Assembly: GCA_964019165.1 (NCBI GenBank)
Contig: OZ025271.1
Location: forward strand, 5,830,570-5,894,569
Direction of reading: 5' to 3'
Origin: Mastigias papua
Taxonomy: Eukaryota; Cnidaria; Scyphozoa; Rhizostomeae; Mastigiidae
DNA: 64,000 nt
In this document: positions 54,151 through 64,000 of the stretch, in pieces
Numbering within the stretch: the stretch's first letter is position 1
Layout of the letters: the number at the start of each line of letters is the position of its first letter
Notes under the pieces: generated by a model
What the model saw: the letters and a program-made list of their open reading frames with translations, nothing else
What the model was told of the DNA's origin: nothing
Databases searched by the model: none
Made by a program: the position numbers and the translations under genes

Positions 54151-56149
54151 TTACTAACATACATGGATGGGTAATGGGACTGAGGGCTGGAGGGTGGGGA
54201 GAGTATAGGTAATTCTGGACATGTAGAATGCAATGAATGTAAGTTAAATGGTATGTGAGTATTGCTGAGTTATGAGGGGTGCGAACAATAAGATGCGCCC
54301 ATCTGATATAGAAATCGTCATAGAATTGTATACAGCAGATAGGACGCATTTGAGATTATTGCCGATTGGACATTATCACGTAGGGTTCACAAGGGAGAAG
54401 GGGCAGATGTATCCTTATAACTAGAATACACACACATTGTGGGGACAGGTTCATGAAGAAAGGGAGGAAAATATTATTGGGTGTATTGCAAAGTGACATA
54501 ACTGAATATATAAGGTTAATGTGTGCCGAGAATCAGATAGTTTCGTATTGCTATCTAACTGATTGAAAGAGGTCTTTGTGTTGACACACAATATGGCCGA
54601 CTAACTCATCAACATGAGTATATATTAAAGACGATGTTGCAATATTGGTACTAGAATTATGACGTTTAGTAGACTCACGAACGTTAATGGCTGGGTAATG
54701 GGATTGAGGGCTGTAGGGGGGGGGGAGAGTATAGGTAATTCTGGAAATGTGGAATGCAATAAATCTAAGTAATATCTTATGTGAGTATTGCTTAGGTATG
54801 AGGGGTGGACTAATAAGATGCGCTCATCTGATATAGACATCTTCATAGCACTGTATGGATCAGATAGAACCAATTTGTAATTGTCACCGATTGGAAATTA
54901 TCACTTAGGGTTCACAAGGGAGAAGGGGCAGATGTATCCTTATAACTAGAATACACACACATTGTGGGGACAGGTTCATGAGCAAAGGGACGGAAATAGT
55001 AGTGGGTGTATTTCCAAGTAACATGAATAAATATATATGTGTAATCTGTGCGGAGAATCTGATAGTTTCTTATTGCTATCTACTTGTGTGATAATAGTGT
55101 CTTCTTCGAAATACAATATGACCGATTAGCTCGTCAAAGTCAGTAAATATTAAAGAGAATGTTACAAATATTGCTACTGGAACTATGGCTTTTAATGGAC
55201 TCACTACCGTAAATGGGTGGATAATGAGAATGGGGGGTGGAGCGAGGAGAGTATAGGTAAGTCTAGATATGTGGAATGCAATAAATGTAAGTTAAATGGT
55301 ATGTGAGTATTGCTGAGTTATGAGGGGTGCGAACAATAAGATGCGCTCATCTGAGATAGACATCTTCATAGCACTGTATACAGCAGATAGACCGCATGAG
55401 AGATTGTCACCGATTGGACATTATCACGTAGGGTTCACAAGGGAGAAGGGGCAGATGTATCCTTATAACTAGAATACACACATATTGTGGGGACAGGTTC
55501 ATGAGCAAAGGGACGGAAATATTATTGGGCGTATTACCAAGTGACATGAATGAATATATAAGATTAATGTGTGCGGAGAATCAGATAGTTTCTTATTGCT
55601 ATCTACTTGATTGAGAAAAGTGTCTTTTTCGAGATACAACATGGCCTATTAGCTCGTCAAAATCAGTAAATATTAAAGAGAATGTTACAATCTTGGTACT
55701 GGAGGTATGACTGTTAGTGGACTCACTAACGTAAAGGCTGGGTAATGGGAATTGAGGAGGTGGAGGGGGGAGAGTATATGTAATTCTGGATATGTGGAAT
55801 GCAATAAATCGAAGTTGAATGGTATGTGAGTATTGCTGAGTTATGAGAGGTGCGAAAAATAAGATATGCCCATCTGGTATAGACATCTTCGTAGCACTGT
55901 GTGCAGCAGATAGAACCTATTTGAGATTATCGCCGATTGTTAATTATCACGTAGAGTGACAGGGTAGAAGGGACAGATGTATCCATATAATAGAATACAC
56001 ACAGATTGTGTGTACAAGTTCATGAAGATAGCAAGAAACTTATTATTGGGTGTATTATCAAGTGACATTAATAAATCTGTAAGTGTCTTTAAATACTAAA
56101 GAGAATGTTACTATATTGGTAGTGGAACTATGGTGTGGAATGGACATGG

Positions 56150-57880
56150 GAACAATAAATAAATATTGGTCTATGTCAACTTAACATTGGGAAAAGAATA
56201 TCTTTCTATTGAAAGAGCAGGAACTGTACAGCATTTTTAAAAGTGTTTGGGGGGGGGGCTGAAAGGCAAACGAATTTAGACGAATTGCTGTGGGAACAAG
56301 TTTTGATTCTGTGCCTATTGGCTAGTCTAGCCAGAGATATCTGGGAAACACAGTTTCGTTTATAGTCTCAATCTAGTGCTTTCAAGAAAAATACTGAACT
56401 GTATACTTACAGTTTGCCATCAAGCATGTCTGAGAGCTATGATCAGGCATATTTCTTAAGCTTAGTGATTGTGAATGTTGCTACTTATTTGGAGCTCTCT
56501 TCGAAAGGCGCCACCATGGTTCGCGGAGAGGAGGGAAATTTTGAGTTTTTGCTTTACCACATAGCTAGACTATACTTTTCCTAAGTTTCTTTTCAAAAGA
56601 TTCCTTTGTAAATATAATATGTCCCAGCAAAGGTTTAAAATAAGTTGTTTCCTGCATAGACTCTGAAAAGTCAGCATACTATCCAAATGCAAAATTTTAT
56701 GACGCAAAACTTAAGTGAAGTGAGATAGAATGTAAAACTCCACTCCTTGAGGATTGAAACAGCTAACTTCAGTGTAATCAACAAGAAAATACATGTCATG
56801 CATGATAGGAGTTACACCATCTTATGTTTGGGAAGAACAATATGTATTATAAAATATCATCTTGGAATTGTAGAGGTAGAGAGCAACGGAAGGGAACAGG
56901 ACCGTGTCTGGAATTGCCTTGGGTCCTCATGGTCCTCGTTCAAAACACCCCTGACTGCCTTTGGTGTTGTGTGTTTGAAAGGAACCGCGTCGTTCATTGT
57001 TGATTGGAAGTGCTTTCTTATCTTGTGCATCAGTTGTTTTTGATCAGAATTAAAAAGAGCGCATTTATAATAGCTTCTAGACCTACTCTTGAACCAAAGG
57101 GCTGCTCTGTCCCTGAGAAAGAGTAAGACAATGAAAGCTTCCATTGTTGTAAACCCTGATGACAATACTAGCACAAACAGACAATTTGAGCAGTTGAGAT
57201 CTTCAATGTAGTAATGGATCAGGTTATGAAATGAACAAGAAGTCAGTGTTCTGACCAGAAGGAACACTATCAAGATCTTTCTTGTTTAGACCCACGCTAT
57301 TTCAAAGAATTTAAAGGACAAAGCTTGCCCAAGTGGCTTCTAAAGTTGCATGCAAAACATCGTGCTGGGTATCATCACGTTAAAAGAGCAACTTCTAGAC
57401 TTTCGAGAGATACTTCCATGACTAGGAAAAGCAATACCAGGGACCTACAGAGTACAGTAGAATTAAGGAGCTATAGATGATTGAATTGAGTATAAAAATG
57501 AAGATAATGGGGATGATGATGATACTGATAATGATGATGATGATGAGTTATGTCAGGTGAGTTATATAGATTGTGTGTTAAATTTTGTCGCTCGCGCTTT
57601 TCTATGTGTGTTTCAGCTTCTGTACCAGTTAAACCGACAGTCAACAGCATAAGAATATATGGTGGCTATAACCATTAAAGTGAAAAACTTTGATAGAGTG
57701 ACAAATAGAAAGAAACATAAAACATAGCGGATAAACTGATCGAATCGGTAAAATTGTCGCTGTTTTGTGGGGATGCAGGGGGTTCGCAAGAGAGAGCAAA
57801 TTCTATGATAGATGTTCTATATAGCTGCTCTTCAGTAATACATAATCGGGGATCATGAATGATATTTGGGATTCGCATAT
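56150..57880. other. no gene recognised
   Basis: A (GAT)n tract lies at about 57512-57547. Overlapping frames on both strands at 56747-57273 have no recognised domain or clear splice signals. Confidence 0.4.
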
Positions 57881-58500
57881 GATCTGACACTAATAATTAG
57901 AAACTCTCTGGGTCCACAGTAGATACAGCACTTACTGTACTCCACCGATATATACGCACACCTTGTGGGGACACTTAACTTATATAACATAGAGTTCAGA
58001 CACTGATAATTAGACACTCTTGAGGTCAACAGTAGATGTAGGACTTACTCTATTGTAGTGATATATACACTCACCTTGTGGGGACATTTAAGTTATATAA
58101 CATAAAGTTCAGACACTGATAATTAGACACTCTCGGGGTCCACAGTAGATATAGGACTTACTATATTGTAGTGATGTATACTCTCACCTTGTGGGGACAT
58201 TTAAGTTATATAACATAAAGTTCAGACACTGATAATTAGACACTTTTGGGGCCACAGTAGATATAGGACTTACTATATTGTAGTGATGTATACACACACC
58301 TTGTGGGGACATTTAAGTTATATAACATAAAGTTCAGACACTGATAATTAGACACTTTTGGGACCACAGTAGATATAGGACTTACTATATTGTAGTGATG
58401 TATACACTCACCTTGTGGGGACATTTAAGTTATATAACATAAAGTTCAGACACTGATAAGTAGACACTTTTGGGGCCACAGTAGATATAGGACTTACTAT

Positions 58501-58737
58501 TGTAAGGATGTGTGAGGAATGGGAACGAGTTAGGTAGTCACGTGAGAGAAAAGAGAAGGGGTAGTAGGAATAGAGAAGCGAGAGGAGAAGGACGTTACTT
58601 GGTAGTTTCAGATATAGTAAGGATATCGTTGAGGGAACTGAGTTAAGAGATATTGGATTTGTGTATATATTGTATATATGTGAAAATGTTTTTGTTTTTA
58701 TGATTCGCTTCTATTATTACATCGCGGCTTCGTTACA
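58501..58737 (+). repeat. 5' LTR
   Basis: It starts TGTAAGG and ends GTTACA (short inverted ends TGTAA/TTACA). A TATA-like stretch GTGTATATATTGTATATATG at 58661-58680 could position the promoter. Every base matches the 3' LTR as read here. Confidence 0.95.
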
Positions 58738-58742
58738 AATTT

Positions 58743-58760
58743 TGGAGGTCCCACCGAGAT
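58743..58760 (+). promoter_or_regulatory. primer-binding site
   Basis: TGGAGGTCCCACCGAGAT begins with the TGG expected to pair with a tRNA CCA end, five bases after the LTR. I could not assign the tRNA species. Confidence 0.7.
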
Positions 58761-58780
58761 TAGAGATTTGACCGTTCGTT

Positions 58781-61700
58781 ATGGCGCTTGAAGAAGCCGC
58801 TGGAGCTGCTGTGCCCGAAGTATTGGAGAATGACCAACCGGCAAGACTTTCATATACTCTTTTTCGACGTCCAGATAAATATCGTATTGGCGAAGACTTT
58901 GTATTATTTGTTAGGAAGTTAAACTTGTATTTCGAAGCTGTGGAATTAGCAGATTTAAAGAAACGGAGACTTGCATTGTTATTTAACCTGAGCGAGGACG
59001 CTTTTCGATTAGCAGAGTCTATTGATTTTCCAGAAGAAGATAGTTGGGATGAGTTTGTTAACAAGTTAAAAGTACTGTTTGAAAGGAACCAAACCGACAC
59101 GGAAAAGCGCTACAATTTCAACCGACGGGTCCAAGAACCAGGGGAAACAGTGGATTCATTTGCAGTTGCTCTTCGTGAATTTGGCTCAAAGTGCGGTTTT
59201 ACAGGAGCGGAGTACAACCATCGTATTGTGGATCAATTTATCTTGGGGTTACGTGATCGCCCTACACAGAACAAGCTACTACAAGAGCCACCAGAGAACA
59301 TTGACGCTGCATTATGTATAGCAAGACGATTCGAGGCTGCTAACGCAACGATGATGAAATTAAACGCAGATAGTCTTGAAGCCAAGCAACAGCCTGCCGT
59401 TAGATCAGTTGGGTCCACAAGAAGTGCAAAGGTTTGTTTTAGCTGTAGTGGTTATGGTCATGTTTCGAAAGAATGCCCTACCCTTCGTAAAAGCGTTGTA
59501 ACCCCTAGGGGACACGCTAGTAATTATCGGGTAGTTTGTTTCAAATGTAATAAAGTGGGTCATGTGGCCCGTGATTGTTTTGGATCGAATACAACGTATA
59601 ATAAGCGATTTATGCAGAACAGACAACTTGGTAATCAAAATTTTGATAGAAAACCTATATTCTGTTTCAAGTGTGGCCAAGAAGGACATATTTCTCGTTT
59701 TTGCAAATCCAACCAATTTCGTGAAAATCAAAATCAGCGACAATCAGAACGAGGTGAAAGGTTGCAATTTGATAGATTAAGATCTAGTGAACAAAAGTTG
59801 CCTGATTCAAAGGTTAGATTATCGTCAATTTCTGCAACGAATAAGAGAAAAACATTGGTGATAGAGACCTTAATTAACGGTAATCCCCGTCTTTGCGTTG
59901 TTGACACAGGGGCATCAATTTCTTTGATTGGAAAAAGTCAATGGGATACTTTAAACAAAGACTCTCAATCGGAAATGCTCCCCTCTGACATTGTCGCCGA
60001 AGCAGCTAATAATTCTCTCATAGGAATAGTCGGCAAAACAGTTCTGTCAGTATGTGTAAACGAAAAGCAACTGAGCGATCAAACATTCTATGTTGCTAAT
60101 GACATGAACGAAATCATATTGGGTTTAGATTGGTTGATGAGCCTCCACTGTATTATTGACACATCCGAGTTGGTAATTAGGTTTCCTGATGGTTCTGTTG
60201 CTCCTTTATTGATACATGATTCTTCTATAGCCGATCCCATGTCCGTTGTGCTTTGCAATGACATTGAAATACCAGGAAATCATGAGGTTATTCAAAGGGC
60301 GAAAGTAAAGACACCTTGTATTAATGATAGTATTCTTGAGCCAAATATTTCTATAGCGCAAAAAGGCGTACTTGTGGCTCGTGTTTTGGTTTCACCAGTT
60401 CAACAGACTATACCGATCCAGATAATAAATCCCGGAGTTGAAACTGTAAAGTTATATCGAGGTACAACAATAGGCAATCTAGAACATTTGGAATACGTTC
60501 CCGTGGATGATCCAGCTTTAAATGAGGAAACTTTTGAGAAAAAGCCAGACCAGCTTCGTTTTGATTTTGATCATCTAGTGCCTGAAGAGCGCAACCGCCT
60601 TGATAGACTGTTAACTGATTATCGTAATATTTTTGCACATAACATCAGTGAATTGGGTTCTACATCTTTGACAGAACATGAAATTGACACAGGAGATGCT
60701 CAGCCGATTAAACAACTGCCTAGGCGTCTCCCCAATGTCCTTAAATCTGTAGTACAGGAACAGGTCAGCGAAATGTTACAAAATGATGTAATTCGGCCTA
60801 GTCATTCCCCTTGGGCAAGCCCCATCGTTCTCGTTCGTAAGAAAGACAATACATGGCGTTTTTGCGTCGACTATCGGAAATTAAACGATATAACAATAAA
60901 GGACTCGTACATGATTCCGCAGGTTAATGATTTATTAGACACGCTTTCTGGGCAACAATACTTTACCACGTTAGATTTAGCGTCAGGCTACTGGCAGGTT
61001 AAAGTTGCCGAGGAGAGTAAAGAAAAGACAGCTTTCGTAATTCCAGGGGGGCAACACCTTGAATTTAATCGCATGCCGTTTGGATTAGCAAACGCTGTTC
61101 CAACATTTCAACGCCTCATGCAACGGGTTTTAGAAGGTTTAACTCCCCGCAAGTGCCTTGTATATTTGGACGATGTTTTGATTGTTGGCTCGACGTTTGA
61201 GGAGCATTTGCAGAATCTTAAGGAGGTTCTGGAAGCCATAAAGGTGGCAGGTTTAAAATTGAAGCCATCTAAATGTTTCTTTGCGAAAAGAAGTGTGAAA
61301 TATCTAGGGTTCATTGTATCTAATGAAGGCCTTTCCCCTGACCCTGAGAAGCTAAAAGCCATTGAGGATTATCCACAACCGCGAGATTTAACGGAGCTGC
61401 GCCGATTTATTGGTTTAGCATCCTATTACCGCCGTTTTGTGTCTGGTTTTAGTGAAATTGTCGCCCCCTTACACAAGCTGATGCAGAAAGGTACTAATTT
61501 CATATGGCATAGTACTTGTGAAGAAGCTTTCAAAAAAATAAAGCAACAGTTAGTAACCAGCCCAGTTTTAGCTTTTCCCAATGAAGAGGGCCAATTCGTA
61601 TTATACACCGATGCTAGTAATGTGGGTATTGGAGCTATATTAGCACAGAGAGGGCCAAGTGGAGACGAGAGAGTTATTTCTTTTGCGTCTAAAGGGTTTT

Positions 61701-63451
61701 CGTCAGCCGAAAAAAACTGGACAACTACTGAAAAAGAGGCTTTTGCTATCGTTTGGGCTCTTCAGTATTTCCATGCTTATGTCTATGGAGTTAAAGTAAT
61801 CATCTACTCAGATCATAAGGCCCTAAATTGGCTACGAAACTTCAAGCACCCCAATGGTAAATTAGCGAGGTGGATTCTCAAATTGGAGCAATACGATTAT
61901 GAAATTATTCATAGGCCTAGCACTTTAATGAGCCATGTTGATGCATTATCACGTGCTCCTGTTCAAAGCATTCAAATCTCTTCGTGGTCACCAACGGACT
62001 TTAGAGAGCTACAGGATTTAGATAGTGATATATCTTTAGTGAAAGGGTGGCTTCAAGCAGAAAATGCCCCCCATCTCCAACCTAAGGATAGCTCGTCGGT
62101 ACTTTCGGCATTGTATAAGACTCTTAATTCGTTGTTTGTTCACAATGGTGTACTCTATCGCAAGTGGGTTGATGATACTGGCACTGAGCGCTCACAAATC
62201 GTAATTCCCAAGTTTTTCTCACCAAAGATCCTCCATCAGATTCACGCTCAAATCGGTCACTTTGGAGTTCACAAAACATTTGATATGCTGCAGAAACGTT
62301 TTTACTGGCCAGGGTTTCATAGCGACGTTGAGAATTTTTGTAAATCATGTGAAGTTTGTCTCACAAACAAAGCTACTCCAAGGCCTCGTAAACCGCTTAA
62401 ACCGATAGAGGTTCAGCCCATCCCCTTTTATATGGTTGGAATCGACATTGTTGGACCTTTGAAAACTACTAAGCACGGGAATCGTTACATTTTATCGATT
62501 ATTGATTATTACACAAAGTACGCTGAAGCTGAACCATTGCCTGACCAACAAGCCGAGACTGTTGTTCGCAAGTTAGAAACTATTTTCGCGCGACACGGAA
62601 TGCCTTCCATCATTATAACTGACCAAGGGTCTAATTTTGAATCCCATTTATTTTCCAGCATGTGTAATTTGTTTGGTATTGAAAGGCGTCGTACTACGCC
62701 CTATCATCCACAAACTGATGGCCTTTGCGAACGGTTTAACTCGATTTTAAAGTTACTTCTTCGTATGCGCGTTAATTCCGAGAAAGATGACTGGGATGAT
62801 CAGTTACCATCAGTATTGTTATCGTACCGCATTTCTAAACAAGAGACTACTGGTGTTTCTCCGTTTGAACTTATGTACGGCCGTGAGGCTAACTTACCTG
62901 TTGATGTTCAGGGGGAGGGAGGTGAAGTAGAAAGAAAACCTGTCGGAGGTCCCGCTCAATACCTCAACGAGTTGAAAGAACGACACGAGCATTTGAAAAA
63001 TTTGGTAGAAAATCGAGTACAGAAGGCCCAAGAAAAACAGAAAAAGAATTACGATTCCCGCCACAGAGTTGAGAAATATTCTGATTTCGTTATAGGAGAG
63101 CTTGTTCTTCTTAAAAATCATCGCGCACGCGGCCTTGATTCAAAATACGTGGGTCCATATCGCGTTGTTCGTTTATTGGAAGAAGACTGCGAGATCGAAT
63201 GTCTTAGAACTGGAAAACATCGCATCGTTCATGTAAACAATTTACGTCCATTTTCTGTAGAACGAGTTGAACCTGAAAGTAACATTGATTCACTAGCAGA
63301 AAGTGATGGTTCTGATACCGATGATTTCGTGTTTGATATTTACAAACCTGTGATTGACAATGAAAACCCGCGTCAAGAACAGTCGAGATACAACTTACGC
63401 AGAAATCGCAGACAGCCAGATCGTTTTGGCTTTCCAGTTTACGATTATTGA
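58781..63451 (+). CDS. Gag-Pol polyprotein
   Basis: One 1556-residue frame with no gag/pol frameshift. Residues about 20-200 are a retrotransposon gag domain. Three CCHC zinc knuckles begin at residues 219, 253 and 295. The aspartic protease active site DTGAS starts at 375. The reverse transcriptase has the catalytic YLDD at 795-798, preceded by the RMPFGLANA-type segment. RNase H has YTDAS with Asp944. The integrase has a zinc-binding HHCC (His1155, His1159, Cys1190, Cys1193) and catalytic Asp1222, Asp1281, Glu1317 (D-58-D-35-E). A GPY-type segment (YVGPYRVVRLL) follows; no chromodomain is seen. All key residues are present, so the element may be active. A single fused gag-pol implies that Gag excess is achieved by processing or another route. 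Confidence 0.96.
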   Translation: MALEEAAGAAVPEVLENDQPARLSYTLFRRPDKYRIGEDFVLFVRKLNLYFEAVELADLKKRRLALLFNLSEDAFRLAESIDFPEEDSWDEFVNKLKVLFERNQTDTEKRYNFNRRVQEPGETVDSFAVALREFGSKCGFTGAEYNHRIVDQFILGLRDRPTQNKLLQEPPENIDAALCIARRFEAANATMMKLNADSLEAKQQPAVRSVGSTRSAKVCFSCSGYGHVSKECPTLRKSVVTPRGHASNYRVVCFKCNKVGHVARDCFGSNTTYNKRFMQNRQLGNQNFDRKPIFCFKCGQEGHISRFCKSNQFRENQNQRQSERGERLQFDRLRSSEQKLPDSKVRLSSISATNKRKTLVIETLINGNPRLCVVDTGASISLIGKSQWDTLNKDSQSEMLPSDIVAEAANNSLIGIVGKTVLSVCVNEKQLSDQTFYVANDMNEIILGLDWLMSLHCIIDTSELVIRFPDGSVAPLLIHDSSIADPMSVVLCNDIEIPGNHEVIQRAKVKTPCINDSILEPNISIAQKGVLVARVLVSPVQQTIPIQIINPGVETVKLYRGTTIGNLEHLEYVPVDDPALNEETFEKKPDQLRFDFDHLVPEERNRLDRLLTDYRNIFAHNISELGSTSLTEHEIDTGDAQPIKQLPRRLPNVLKSVVQEQVSEMLQNDVIRPSHSPWASPIVLVRKKDNTWRFCVDYRKLNDITIKDSYMIPQVNDLLDTLSGQQYFTTLDLASGYWQVKVAEESKEKTAFVIPGGQHLEFNRMPFGLANAVPTFQRLMQRVLEGLTPRKCLVYLDDVLIVGSTFEEHLQNLKEVLEAIKVAGLKLKPSKCFFAKRSVKYLGFIVSNEGLSPDPEKLKAIEDYPQPRDLTELRRFIGLASYYRRFVSGFSEIVAPLHKLMQKGTNFIWHSTCEEAFKKIKQQLVTSPVLAFPNEEGQFVLYTDASNVGIGAILAQRGPSGDERVISFASKGFSSAEKNWTTTEKEAFAIVWALQYFHAYVYGVKVIIYSDHKALNWLRNFKHPNGKLARWILKLEQYDYEIIHRPSTLMSHVDALSRAPVQSIQISSWSPTDFRELQDLDSDISLVKGWLQAENAPHLQPKDSSSVLSALYKTLNSLFVHNGVLYRKWVDDTGTERSQIVIPKFFSPKILHQIHAQIGHFGVHKTFDMLQKRFYWPGFHSDVENFCKSCEVCLTNKATPRPRKPLKPIEVQPIPFYMVGIDIVGPLKTTKHGNRYILSIIDYYTKYAEAEPLPDQQAETVVRKLETIFARHGMPSIIITDQGSNFESHLFSSMCNLFGIERRRTTPYHPQTDGLCERFNSILKLLLRMRVNSEKDDWDDQLPSVLLSYRISKQETTGVSPFELMYGREANLPVDVQGEGGEVERKPVGGPAQYLNELKERHEHLKNLVENRVQKAQEKQKKNYDSRHRVEKYSDFVIGELVLLKNHRARGLDSKYVGPYRVVRLLEEDCEIECLRTGKHRIVHVNNLRPFSVERVEPESNIDSLAESDGSDTDDFVFDIYKPVIDNENPRQEQSRYNLRRNRRQPDRFGFPVYDY

Positions 63452-63533
63452 CAACTTTGAGATTGCCATTCACTTCGCTTATTGTTATTAACATTGTTCT
63501 GTTTGGAAAGAGTACCTATTGTTTTGTTGTTTT

Positions 63534-63600
63534 GTAAAAAAACAAAGAAAGAAAAAAAAAAAGAAAAAAAAAAACAAAAAGCAAAGACAGAAAAGAACCA
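63534..63600. repeat. A-rich tract in the 3' region of the element
   Basis: Runs of A broken by G, C and T between the gag-pol stop and the polypurine tract. No coding. Confidence 0.8.
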
Positions 63601-63657
63601 TTCGTAACTTTTAAAGAGTACTATGACTTTTATATTTTGTATGCATTAGGATATTTT

Positions 63658-63669
63658 AGGGAGGGAGAG
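63658..63669 (+). promoter_or_regulatory. polypurine tract
   Basis: AGGGAGGGAGAG immediately precedes the 3' LTR, as required to prime plus-strand DNA synthesis. Confidence 0.9.
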
Positions 63670-63906
63670 TGTAAGGATGTGTGAGGAATGGGAACGAGTT
63701 AGGTAGTCACGTGAGAGAAAAGAGAAGGGGTAGTAGGAATAGAGAAGCGAGAGGAGAAGGACGTTACTTGGTAGTTTCAGATATAGTAAGGATATCGTTG
63801 AGGGAACTGAGTTAAGAGATATTGGATTTGTGTATATATTGTATATATGTGAAAATGTTTTTGTTTTTATGATTCGCTTCTATTATTACATCGCGGCTTC
63901 GTTACA
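63670..63906 (+). repeat. 3' LTR
   Basis: 237 bp, identical to the 5' LTR, followed directly by the CTAT target duplication and the resumed 112-bp array. Confidence 0.95.
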
Positions 63907-64000
63907 CTATATTGTAGTGATGTATACACACACCTTGTGGGGACATTTAAGTTATATAACATAAAGTTCAGACACTGATAATTAGACACTCTCGGGGTCA

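Larger units (their letters stand above)
39700..56130. repeat. ~525-bp satellite array
   Basis: About 24 tandem monomers can be phased on the core ACACACATTGTGGGGACAGG. Cores lie at 40629, 41167, 41692, 42209, 42736, 43261, 43792, 44319, 44846, 45372, 45896, 46411, 46937, 47452, 47979, 48503, 49026, 49527, 50053, 50577, 54437, 54962, 55495 and 56006, a spacing of 501-538 bp apart from the LINE insertion. Monomers before 41 kb and after 55.9 kb are more diverged, as expected at array edges. Each contains a poly-G tract and a conserved TATCCTTATAACTAGAATAC block. The repeated 60-100 codon minus-strand frames recur because the monomer does, and are not genes. Confidence 0.95.
58501..63906 (+). 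mobile_element. complete Gypsy-type LTR retrotransposon
   Basis: 5.4 kb with identical 237-bp LTRs, a primer-binding site, one gag-pol ORF and a polypurine tract. The target duplication is CTAT (58497-58500 and 63907-63910). Domain order protease, reverse transcriptase, RNase H, integrase defines the Gypsy/Metaviridae type. No envelope-like ORF is seen. The array reads straight across the insertion when the element and one CTAT are set aside. Confidence 0.96.
57885..64000. repeat. ~112-bp tandem array, split by an LTR retrotransposon
   Basis: Cores of CCTTGTGGGGACA lie at 57963, 58076, 58189, 58301, 58413 and, beyond the insertion, 63935, so the period is 112-113 bp. Each unit includes TTATATAACATAAAGTTCAG and ACTGATAATTAGACACT. 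The array is interrupted at 58501-63906 and runs off the window end. Confidence 0.92.

Noticed and set aside
39700..56130. Many similar 60-100 codon minus-strand frames (for example around 42015-42209, 43067-43261 and 44125-44319)
   Set aside because: They recur with the satellite monomer, vary in length between monomers, have no recognisable domain and no splice context. Repetition, not coding, explains them.
39700..56130. CRISPR-like regular repeat with spacers
   Set aside because: The period is about 525 bp and the whole monomer is conserved, not just a short repeat. The genome is eukaryotic.
56747..57273. Overlapping frames on both strands as a gene
   Set aside because: Neither has a recognisable domain or convincing splice sites; kept only as unexplained sequence.
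58717..63494. Minus-strand frames opposite gag-pol
   Set aside because: Shadows of the 1556-residue gag-pol frame.

Overview
The window is animal nuclear DNA, probably from an early-branching or marine invertebrate. It is AT-rich and intron-bearing, with death-fold and SAM-domain proteins, a histamine-N-methyltransferase-like gene pair, and many different transposable elements and satellites. I see no bacterial gene organisation, and I cannot name the species.

Region 1 (0.8-16.6 kb, + strand) is best read as one host gene built from very small exons. I find at least eight exons at 788-841, 1298-1360, 2577-2792, 3206-3265, 4904-4972, 14515-14583, 15363-15399 and 15997-16604. All splice phases agree (0/0 throughout, then 1/1 at the last junction). 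The gene encodes a Ser/Pro/Thr-rich tail followed by a C-terminal death-fold region. Its largest intron holds an apparent 8.8-kb DNA transposon (5115-13900) with inverted ends. The transposon carries two divergent genes: a SAM-domain protein (minus strand) and a long protein with a DDE-like motif (plus strand, broken by one in-frame TGA). Without the transposon that intron would be about 0.75 kb, like its neighbours. The transposon has itself been invaded by a Tc1-like element and several miniature elements. A decayed partial copy of the death-domain exon lies at 18.8-19.3 kb.

Region 2 (17-28 kb) is mostly repeats. It holds LINE remnants, a BEL/Pao gag fragment, three inverted-repeat elements (22.1, 22.7 and 27.4 kb) and a 1.1-kb pentanucleotide (TATGA)n array.

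Region 3 (28.7-36 kb) holds two minus-strand, single-exon methyltransferase genes inside a 1.7-kb segmental duplication. An 811-bp inverted-repeat element separates them. A LINE reverse-transcriptase remnant, split by a miniature element, follows.

Region 4 (36.3-64 kb) is satellite-dominated. A roughly 525-bp tandem repeat runs from about 39.7 to 56.1 kb and has an intact 1016-aa non-LTR retrotransposon inserted in it. A roughly 112-bp tandem repeat starts near 57.9 kb and has a complete Gypsy-type LTR retrotransposon inserted in it (identical 237-bp LTRs, one 1556-aa gag-pol ORF, 4-bp target duplication). Both arrays and the sequence before them share the short core TTGTGGGGAC.

The most notable results are the hidden multi-exon death-domain gene, the two-gene transposon in its intron, the motif shared by unrelated satellites, and two apparently recent, intact retrotransposons inside satellite DNA.
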